Shown: positions 1 to 8,500 of the stretch, piece by piece
Position numbering within the stretch: the first letter of the stretch is position 1
Layout of the letters: every line of letters begins with the position of its first letter
Source of the DNA: CAYVBE01 sp964448935
GTDB lineage: Bacteria > Planctomycetota > Brocadiia > SM23-32
Assembly: GCA_964448935.1 (NCBI GenBank)
Contig: CAYVBE010000153.1
Location: 1-10,626 of the forward strand
Direction: 5' to 3'
Length of the DNA stretch: 10,626 bases
Made by a program: the position numbers and the translations under genes
Notes under the pieces: model-generated
What the model saw: only the letters and a program-made list of their open reading frames with translations
Told to the model about the DNA's origin: nothing
Databases searched by the model: none

Positions 1-176
1 ATCAGGGTGGTCACCAGCACAGGCAATACCTGGCCGTAGAGAACTCCCACCAGCAAGGCCACGGAGGCTGGAAAAGCGCTCCAGCCAAGAAAGAAGACAC
101 GGAAACGCAGCCACTCTTCGAACTGCTTCCTCCGCGGGAGGTTGTCGTCCTCAGTGCGCTGTCTCCTCCTTTTCAG
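1..176 (-). CDS. Partial ORF with basic stretch and membrane segment (cut by window edge)
   Basis: This minus-strand frame runs off the left edge. It reads a charged, basic stretch (KRRRQRTEDDNLPRRKQFEE), then WLRFRVFFLGWSAFPASVAL and LVGVLYGQVLPVLVTTL, which looks like a cytoplasmic basic segment followed by one or two hydrophobic membrane segments. A strong Shine-Dalgarno-like AGGAGGAGA lies near 160-170, but no ATG, GTG or TTG follows it in this frame. The frame stays open well upstream into the end of the transporter gene, so the 5' boundary given here (an in-frame CTG) is arbitrary. No terminator is visible between the transporter gene and this frame, so it may belong to the same operon. 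CHASE2-type sensors and other membrane proteins often sit beside TPS loci, but too little is visible to assign it. Membrane topology is inferred from hydrophobicity by eye. Confidence 0.35.
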   Translation of the reverse strand, partial: MKRRRQRTEDDNLPRRKQFEEWLRFRVFFLGWSAFPASVALLVGVLYGQVLPVLVTTL

Positions 177-396
177 ACAGCGCCGCGGATATGTATGTGA
201 GCAACGTTGGCACGTAGCGCAGATACAGTTTGGACTTTGAGATGGGTACCGAGGAACTCCGCTGCGGATGCGCAACGTTCTGCGGGCCGTAAGGCGGTCA
301 GCCGGTCCGGGTTGCCCGTCTCCTCTCAGGCTCAGGCCGCTGTTGCCTGCGGGCCCGCGGCGTTGCGTTCGTCTCGTCGCTGGGTGCACCCGAGGG
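177..396. other. Intergenic gap downstream of the transporter gene
   Basis: These 220 bases lie between the transporter stop codon and the left-edge frame. A perfect 10-base palindrome, GGGTGCACCC, sits at 382-391 just after the stop. A GCGGGCCCGC palindrome lies further on. Neither is followed by a T-run on the minus strand, so I do not call a Rho-independent terminator. No promoter-like pair and no convincing gene were seen. Confidence 0.4.
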
Positions 397-2142
397 TCAG
401 TAGCTGAAGACAACGCCCACGTGCCAGCGGTCGCTCTGGCCCGGCAGGTCGGCGGTGTGCCACTGGATGCCATAGTCAACTCGCACGTCCAGACGCCGCG
501 CGATACTGTAGCGGAGGCCGGGGCCCAGAGAGGATATGGTAATGTCGTCGTCCGTTCCGGGCATGGCGTCGTAGCGGAGAGCGACACCATAGTCCAAGAA
601 GACGAGAAACTGCAACCGGTCCTCCAGTTCCGGGCAGCCAAGGGTTTCGCCCAGATGCATGGGAGGAGTTCGCAACTCGTTACGGAGGTAGAAACCCGCA
701 TCTGTATTCGTCAGCGCGCGTGTGTCAAAGCCCCTGACGGAGTAGTAGCCCCCGAAACCGAGTTGCTCGCTGGGAAGCAAATTGTCGCTCGCCGCCTGGT
801 AGACCAGTTTGTTATGGAGAGTAAAATCATCTGGCAGGTTTGTCAGGCGTTCGAGGTCTACGCGGGCGTAGAAGTACTCCGGATCAGCAAGGAAGCGAGC
901 CGCCTCAAAATCGTCGTCATCGGCATGGCCGTAGGGCCCGCCGGGGCTGTAGAAGCCCTTAGCCTCCAATGAAGTCCGGCCGCACCGGTCGCGCGCAACC
1001 ATCCGGTAGCCCAGCATGAACTGCCCCAACTCGGTCGTCTCGCCGGTGGCCCGCACAGCGCCGAATTGCGCGTCTGAATCTGAACGCTTGTACTCATAGC
1101 CCGTCAGCAGTTCGTGGCGTATCTGACCGTTCTCCGGATCGGACAGCGGTATCTCGTAACGCAGGCCAAGCTGATCGGTTCCGCCCTCTATGTCGAAGCC
1201 GCCAGTCGAGACATCGGTGTCCACTGTGTAGCCGTAAAGCGTCAGCACGTGCCGCCATGGAAGGCGACGGATGTAGGACAGCGCGTGCCCGCGCAGCCGG
1301 TCAAACTCGCTGCTCGCGGTAAACTGATAGTTCAACTGGTCGTCGTCCGTAAACACGTTGCCCCAGTTGAATCCGGTGAGCCAACGGGTGTGGCCCGTCA
1401 GCTCATTGCCACTGTCTTCATATCCGCCGTAAACCCGGAAAGGCCGCCGGTCGGTGACATCCAGCACCACGTTGGTGGTGCCGGCCGTTTCGCCGGGGGT
1501 GAGCACAACGTCAATGTGCCTGAAGGGGTTGCGGTTCAGCCATCGGACATCCTCGCGTAGTGCCCGGCGGCTTATGGAATCGCCCGCCTGCAGGCGGACC
1601 TGATCGCGCATGGGGCCTTCGTCGAAGTACCGGGCGCCCTCCACCTGCACCTGATCCACAGTGCCCTCGACGATCAGAAACTGCACCGTGCCGGCGCTGA
1701 TGTCCTGCTCCGGCACCCGCACGTCCACCACTGGCCTGTCGTGCTTGCGGCAGTAGAGTACCGCCTCTCGGGCCACCTCGCCGATCAGTCTCATCGTCAC
1801 AGGTCTTCCCAGGAAGGGCCTCACCCGCTGGCGGAACTGTGGTGTGTCCAGCAGTGGAACGGCAATCACCGCCACGCCCTCTACCTCAAGGGCGTCGGAC
1901 GCAATATCGTCCTGGGAACCAACGAAGACCAGTCCCCGCAGGCTCTCGACCAGCACCTCGTCCTTCCGGAACTCCTCTGCCAGTTCCGCTGCTTCCTCTT
2001 CCCGCACTTCACCGCGCTCTTCGGCTCCGGGGACCGGTTTAGGCTCGATCTCCGGTTCGATCTGAGCCATCAGAGGACAACACACAAACGATACTAGCGC
2101 CACCGCCGTCCACCATCTCGCCGCCTGGGCTCTGGCACGCAT
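397..2142 (-). CDS. TpsB outer-membrane transporter of two-partner secretion (FhaC/ShlB/HecB family)
   Basis: An Omp85-superfamily pore that exports the large exoprotein encoded just upstream. I chose the ATG at 2142 (581 aa) rather than an upstream in-frame ATG at 2205. It has AAGGAGG four bases before it and opens directly onto a signal peptide (basic MRARAQAARWW, hydrophobic TAVALVSFVCCP, cleavage near LMAQ), whereas the 2205 start would overlap tpsA and hide the signal. After the signal comes an acidic linker (about residues 25-65) rich in E and P. Two POTRA domains follow (about 85-235), with the family signature VPEQDISAG...VEGTVDQVQVEG. The rest is a beta-barrel. The conserved loop-6 motif VRGF is at about 469 (YYSVRGFDTRAL), followed by barrel strands such as FLVFLDYGVAL. 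The chain ends VGVVFSY, a beta-signal with terminal Tyr instead of the usual Phe. Length matches the family (about 550-600). Family assignment is firm; substrate pairing is inferred from the operon. Confidence 0.95.
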   Translation of the reverse strand: MRARAQAARWWTAVALVSFVCCPLMAQIEPEIEPKPVPGAEERGEVREEEAAELAEEFRKDEVLVESLRGLVFVGSQDDIASDALEVEGVAVIAVPLLDTPQFRQRVRPFLGRPVTMRLIGEVAREAVLYCRKHDRPVVDVRVPEQDISAGTVQFLIVEGTVDQVQVEGARYFDEGPMRDQVRLQAGDSISRRALREDVRWLNRNPFRHIDVVLTPGETAGTTNVVLDVTDRRPFRVYGGYEDSGNELTGHTRWLTGFNWGNVFTDDDQLNYQFTASSEFDRLRGHALSYIRRLPWRHVLTLYGYTVDTDVSTGGFDIEGGTDQLGLRYEIPLSDPENGQIRHELLTGYEYKRSDSDAQFGAVRATGETTELGQFMLGYRMVARDRCGRTSLEAKGFYSPGGPYGHADDDDFEAARFLADPEYFYARVDLERLTNLPDDFTLHNKLVYQAASDNLLPSEQLGFGGYYSVRGFDTRALTNTDAGFYLRNELRTPPMHLGETLGCPELEDRLQFLVFLDYGVALRYDAMPGTDDDITISSLGPGLRYSIARRLDVRVDYGIQWHTADLPGQSDRWHVGVVFSY

Positions 2143-2146
2143 GGGG

Positions 2147-2153
2147 CCTCCTT
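2147..2153 (-). promoter_or_regulatory. Ribosome binding site of the TpsB gene
   Basis: AAGGAGG on the minus strand lies four bases upstream of the ATG at 2142. It sits in the 31-base gap after the tpsA stop codon (2174-2176). It decides the start: the longer version from 2205 would begin inside tpsA without such a site, and its extra 21 residues would precede the signal peptide. Confidence 0.75.
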
Positions 2154-2173
2154 CCCAGCGATTAATACTCGGA

Positions 2174-2550
2174 TTATTCGGTTTCTTCGGATTCAAACAG
2201 GTCATACGACGACAGTCTGCCCATCAACACGCCCAGCACCTCCGCTGCTTCGCGGACGTAGTGGATCATGAAGCCGACCTCCATCGGGTCCGGCGCCAGG
2301 AACGACTCCACTATGCGGCGAGGACGTTCCGTCTCGTCATAGGTGTCGTTCTGTGGTATGGGCCTCTGCCCGGCAACGACGTAAAGGAAGCCGCTGCCCT
2401 GGAAGCCGGCCGCGACCGGCGGCGGCGGGAAGTATGGAGAATTGAACTGCTCCGGACCGGTCAGCATATTCTTGACGATGTTGTCCGGATCGTGGGAGTA
2501 GATCAGCCAGCGCTGCACGCCCGGGAATGCATCGGACCCGACACCGTTGA
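2174..2550 (-). other. C-terminal region of TpsA with RWLIYS / GSGFLY element
   Basis: Protein-level sub-feature of the exoprotein, about residues 2310-2432. It reads VQRWLIYSHDPDNI, then QFNSPYFPPPP, then GSGFLYVVAG. The same order (RWL.YS..P, F..Y, G.GFLY..A) recurs near the C-termini of YDG- and MBG-repeat TPS exoproteins, from memory of the family. The last 60 residues lose glycine and become charged (YDETERPRRIVESFLA; REAAEVLGVLMGRLSSYDLF; ESEETE) and look partly helical. Their role is unknown. Retention at the cell surface is one possibility, but I see no recognised anchor. Confidence 0.5.
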
Positions 2551-5500
2551 CAAAATCGCCCTCGGTGGCCAGTGTCAACGTGTGTGGGCTCTCAGAGCCG
2601 ATTGGCGCATCCAGCAGCAGGTCGCCCCCGCCGCGAATTCCCAGCGTGAAAGCGCCGTGCATCAGGTTCTCGGAGATCATGTTTATTAAATCAGGCTCGG
2701 AAAGGACGGCCGCGTAAGTCCCCGTTGGCTCGCCTTGTTCGGTGTACAGTAGTTCCGTCAGAAGGATTACCTCGGAATCGACGATATCACCGCCCAGGTG
2801 CCCGATCCAGTAGGTGCTAAAGCACCCTCTGGAAAGGACCGTGGACCCCGCGACATCAATAAAAATGTCCCCTTCAATCGTGTACATCCCGTTGTCTCCC
2901 TCGCCTCCGTGGCCAATCACAGCGGGGCTGTTCGCTTCATCGCCGCCCCAGACAACCAGGTACTCCGGCTGGAAGATCGTAATATCACCGATCGGGTCGG
3001 CGCCAATGTCCGGCGCCCCATGGCCCATCTGGGCGTAGCTGCCGGGGCCTTCGCCGCCCTCGAAGGACACAAAGCCGCCCGTGGTCAGGTCTATGTCCCC
3101 CTCATAAAGGCCGGTGGCGCAGCAGCCTCCATGCCCGAGCTGCGCATAGCTCTCTTCACCCCACCCGCCCAGGAACGCGGTTGCACCGTCGGCATCGGCA
3201 CCGGGGAAGCCGGGCGGGAAGGCTTCCGGCGGCAGCGACAAACTACCCCCGACATTGAGCCAGATATCGCCCGTGCCGCTGCCCAGGGAGCCGAGCCCAC
3301 CGTGGCCGACCTGCGCGTAACTCCCGTCACCGCCGCCCTCCGCAGCGAAAAGACCCTCGGTCAACACATTGACGGCGCCCTCGCTGCTGCCGGCAGATTC
3401 CAGCCCCCCGTGCCCGATCTGGGCGTAGCCGCCGTCAATACCGCCCATCAACATGCCAACACCGAGCTCGGACATACCGTTCAGATCGATTTGCCCGATG
3501 AATTCAGTAAGGAATCCTTCAAGGCCACTCAAGGTGCCCCCTTGCTCCAGGTAGACATCTATGTCACCGCTGAACCGCAGCGGCTGTTCACCCCGCTGGA
3601 AGGCCGTGCCGGCTTCGCCTCCGCCGTGGCCGATCTGGCCGTACGACGTTGAGTCCGTGCCGCCGGCCAGGACCAGAATGTTGCCGGCGTCCAGGTCTAT
3701 ATACCCCTGGCACTGCAGGCCTTCGCTCTCGGGCTGCATTTCCCGACGGGCTCCGCCGTGACCGATCTGGGCATAGGCGCCCTCGACGCCTTCGTTCTGC
3801 CCGCCCGTCATCAGAACACCGCCTACATCCCACACGCCGCCAACCGGGAACTCGCCGTCCAGCAGCACTTCATCGCCCGGCGGTTCGTTGTATACCAGGG
3901 CACCGGTTCTTGCCACGTCCACCTCGATCGCACCGCTATGCACTCCCCATGTTTCGCAAGGGGCCGAACCGCCGTGGCCGACCTGCGCATATGCGCCTCC
4001 CTCATCGCTACCCGCCATCATGAGCAAAACATCGCCCGGCGCCAGCCAGATGTCGCCCGTAAACTCCCCGGTGGTGTTGCAGCCGCCGTGGCCAGCCTGG
4101 GCGTAAGAATCACCACCACTGCCGCCCAGGAAAGCTACGCCCTCCAGTTTGGCGAACATCCACTCCTCGCCGGTGCCCGGCGCCGGATCACCGGAGTCTT
4201 CCGGCGCTCCGACAAGCAGTTCTACATCCCCATCGTAGACGGCGCCATCGCCCATTCCGCCGTGATGGCCCAACTGCGCATGAGAACCGGATCCGCTTCC
4301 GCCCGAGAAGACCACGAGACCCAGCCGCTCCACATGCACCGTACCGTGATCCATCTCGCTGACCGGCGTCTCGGCACGCTCAAGGGTCAGCGAAACATCT
4401 CCCGAGCACGGTCCCATGTTCATCATGCCCCCATGGCCGATCTGGGCATAGGCATCCGAACCGCTGCCGCCCGTGAACAAGACACCGCCGGCCGACGCCA
4501 CTGTAAGATCCGTCTCTTCGAAATCCAGCTGTTCGAACTCCATCTCCAGTTCACCCAGGAACATGTCCAGCATCCCGGACGACCCGCTCAGGTAGGCCCC
4601 TTCCTGCATATCCAAAGTGATACCATCGCTCTTTACGGACTCACCGGTGAAGGCCCCGCCGTGTCCGATCTGGACGTAGCTTCCGCCGCCCCAGCCACCT
4701 CCACCCAACACGAAATCGCAGGACTCCACCAGGATATTACCTTCCATGTTGCCCTGGCGGCCCGTGCCACCGTGGCCGATCTGAGCGTAGGCGCTGCCGC
4801 CTTCTCCTCCCGCGAGAAGCGCCGCCTCGAGGCCGAGAAGTGCCGTCGGGTTTTCCGAATCGAGCTGCAGGGAAAACTCCTCTCCGTTGCCGTCCCCGTC
4901 TTCCTCCAGCCCGAACAGGACATTGATGGTACCGTCCATGTCACCCGTCTCGGTGGGCTCGGGCATGATGCCACCGTGCCCGATCTGCGCATACGCACCG
5001 TCGCCGTCGCCGCCGGTGAGCGCCACTGCCCCCAGACGGTCCATGTAGACGTCCAGAGTGCCCTGGACAGGTTCTTGCAATTCGAAGCCGGGCTCCTCGA
5101 ACGGCGGCTGGTACAGCCCCAGCGTTATGTTGCCCATAATATCGCTGGTCCGGCCCGCACCGCCGTGCCCGAGTTGAGCATAGGCCACCTCACCGCCGCC
5201 GCCCTGGAAAAGCGCGCCGCCGAGGCCGAGACTATAGATATTCGCCTCAGCCAATGAGTCCGGCCCGTCGTCTGGCTCGTCTAACTCTGCGGGAGCCGCC
5301 ACCACGGCACTCTCGTAGACGTGAACGTCCACGTTGCCCATAAGGGTAGAACCGACCAGCGAGCCCGACCCGCCGTGGCCGAGTTGAGCGTAGCCCTCGT
5401 CGGCGCTACCGCCCTGGAAGGCAAGAAGATTCCCGGCCCATACCTCGATGTCGCCAACAGCATCCTCGCCGGTGAAGTTGGCGCCTCCATGGCCCAACTG

Positions 5501-8500
5501 AGCATAGGAGTAGGGCTGATCGTCACCGCCGTGAAACACCACGTACCCCAGCTCCACGTCCATCGGCGGGGCAGGATCGGGATCCTCCGGGTCATCGTCC
5601 AACAGATGGTAATGAATGGGGCTCGCGCCCAGAGAGATATTGCCGTAGAGATCAGGTGAACTCCAGAAGCCGCAGTGGCCGAACTGCGCGAACGCCCCCG
5701 TGCCCGGCCCACTGGCAAACAACACACCTCCCTCGGAGACAACGTCCAGGTCGCCGAGGATATCTCCCGAAACATTGTACCCGCCATGCCCGAACAGGGC
5801 ATATCCGTAATTGCTGCGGCCGCCGACAAAGGCTATGGTGGGCATGAAGCTCTCGACATAATCCAGTAGATCAATTTCCAGCCAGTCCTCGAGCGTGGCT
5901 GGCTGCGGCCCCTCCAGCGCATCGACGGCCATGAGTGCGTCCACAATGATGTCACCGGTGATATCGCCGTCCGCTGCCCGCCCGCCGTGGCCCAGTTGCG
6001 CGTAAGCGCTGTCGCCGGTTCCGGCTTCAAACAGCAGCGAAAGCCCTTCCTCACCGTCATCATCCCCGTTGTTCGGCAGTTCGCCCGAGGCGATCACGTC
6101 TATGGTGCCGCTCTTGGTGCCGTCGTCATCCCAGCCGCCGTGCCCGATCTGCGCGAAAGCTCCGGACCCTTCTCCGCCCATGAACTCCACGAATTCACCT
6201 TCGACGGTGATGTCGCCGCCTCTGTCACCGTCGCACTTCGCCCCGCCGTGGCCGATCCGGGCGTAAGCAAAGCTTCCGCCACCACCCTCAAAACCAACCC
6301 CATCCCCCACCGTGACGCCGATCGAACCAGAGAGGTCTCCGTCAGGCTCCACCCCGTTGGGATCCCGGGCGCCGTGGCCGATCTGCACATAAGCATCGTC
6401 GCCCGAGCCGGCAATCCCTTCGCACGAACCCCACAAGTCGTTCACGTCTATCGGACCGGTAACCGTATACTCTTCGCCCACGGAATGGACATGGAACCCG
6501 AGCTGCGCGTAGCCGTCTTCTTCGGAGCTGCCGGTCAGGTAAAGGCCGTCGGCACGAACGAGGGTCCGGCCGTGGCGGCTGCCCACGGCGATGCCGTCTT
6601 CCTGGGTGCCGTCACCGATGTGGACATGACTCCCGCCGGGACCAAAACCCCAGGGAGACGGGCTGACAGCGAGCATGGCCTCCACGTCGAACAGCGGATC
6701 GGTGGGGTTGGCCAGATCCTCGGGCTCGGTGAGACCCGCCCGGCCCACCCAACCGGCGACGGCGTTCACGTCACCCGTGCCGTCCTTCTGCACCGAGGCG
6801 TAGAAGTCCAGATCCGCGGCGGACAGGAAACTCAGGTCGTTGCTGCAGAACGCCGGCGGCAGACCCAGTGGCAAGTGGACGCCCATCGCATCGGGATCGG
6901 GACCGTCGGTCGCAAGCGTGACGGCGCCGCCCTCCAGATTCTGCGTCAGCACGTCAACGAACTCGTCAGTGTTGACCGACACCATCTCTCCCGGCTCGGG
7001 CCCGGTGTTTTCCACCGCCAGGCCGCCCAGTACCATCGCCAGGTCGGCGTCGCTAATGGTGCCGCCGGAGGTAAGGTGCCCGATCCACCAGGGCGCCTCG
7101 CCTTCGCCCGTCAGAAGCACCAGTTCCCCCTGTTTGGAGGCGGTGTCAATGAGGATATGCCCCGTTCGGTCACCCGTGCTGGCTCCGTCAACCGATCCGT
7201 GGCCGATGTGGGCCGTTCCCACATCGCTGACTACGTCGGTGTCGCCGATTACCGTGATGTGGCCGGACAGGCTGCCGTCCACGTCCCGGCCCCCGTGGCC
7301 GATCTGAGCATTTCCATGCTCGTGCTCGCCGCCCATGACATAGACTTCGTCAGCGCCGACTAAAATGTCGCCCGACATGGTGTCGTCGTAGTCTTTGCCG
7401 CCGTGTCCGATCTGACCGAATGTGTCTGCATCTCCTCCACCTTCAACTATGACTTCGCTACCGGCAGCAACCGTAATGTCCCCGGACAACGTAAAGGGTA
7501 TCTCTTCGTCCGGAGCCAGACCACCATGCCCGATGTGGGCAAACGCGCGTGAGCCCGAGACCGCCCCGCTTACCCATACATCACCGTCTTCTGCCCAGAC
7601 GTTGATCTCCCCGGACGCGCTCAGGTGGGGGCTTTTGGTTGCATGCCCGATCTGCGCATAGTTTCCTTGATAGCCGTACACGGCCACGTTGTTTGTTGCG
7701 CCCACAACGATGTCCCCCGGCGCATCCGTCTGCCCTTCGATCGGCGCCAGATAGCCGATCAGAGCGGGGGTTTCCTCGGCAGGGGCTGGTTCAATAGTGA
7801 TGTCATCGCCCAGAACTGTCGTGTCGCCTGCCCGGCTTCCCACGGCGACCTCTTGAGTTTCTCCGCCGATGTAGCCGACCCATACGTCGCCATCTGAGTT
7901 ACCGTATGAATTCGCGGTGCTCAGTAATCCAGCGATGTCGAAGACATCGCCAATGGTCGTCGGACCGGGGCCATCGCCTCCGGGGGCTTCCGTAAATCCA
8001 TCCCATCCAGCCACCAGGTTCAGGTCTCCAGAACCGCTGTTCTGCACGCTCGCCTCAGCCGTTAGGTCATCATGTGCCAGGAAGGTCAGGCTGTTGGATG
8101 AACCATACTCAACGGAGTCCAGTATCCGGATGTCCCCATCCGCCTCGTCCGCACCGGTAGTGTGCACCACGACGTGGTTACTGCCGACTGCGGAGATGAT
8201 AGACGCCGGGGTGAGGTCACCGCCGGTGTCGGCAACGACAACGTCAATGGGGTCTATGACCAGCGTGCCGGTCAGGCCGCTCTCGGCAAGCGTGGAGACC
8301 GTCCCATCGAACGCGAGGCCGCCGAGTCCGGAAACCTCGACAAATCCACCCCGGCCGGTCTCGCCCGCCGCCTCGGCCGTCACGGTGCCGCTGAACTGCG
8401 TCTCGCCGTCGGACCAGATCACCACCTGCCCGCCGTCACCCGCGGCGCCGTCCGCGTGTATTTCCGCTCCCTCGGCCACGACGGTCTTCTGGCTGCTGGC

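Noticed and set aside
268..972. A 234-codon plus-strand frame over the 3' end of the transporter gene
   Set aside because: The minus-strand frame has full domain support (VRGF loop, barrel strands, C-terminal aromatic); the plus-strand frame shows no domain, signal or ribosome site.
3758..5257. A 499-codon open frame on the plus strand, antisense to tpsA
   Set aside because: It is the mirror of the repeat: the antisense of YAQIGHGG reads as recurring VADL.I-type strings at exactly the repeat positions. GC-rich codon bias keeps the frame open. No ribosome site or recognisable domain.
2900..6515. CRISPR array, because short DNA motifs recur at intervals
   Set aside because: The motif is in frame, codes for YAQIGHGG, varies at third codon positions, and spacing is irregular and a multiple of three.
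5987..7363. A 458-codon open frame on the plus strand
   Set aside because: Same cause: antisense of tpsA in the corresponding frame, with the same shadow motifs (VADL.IS).
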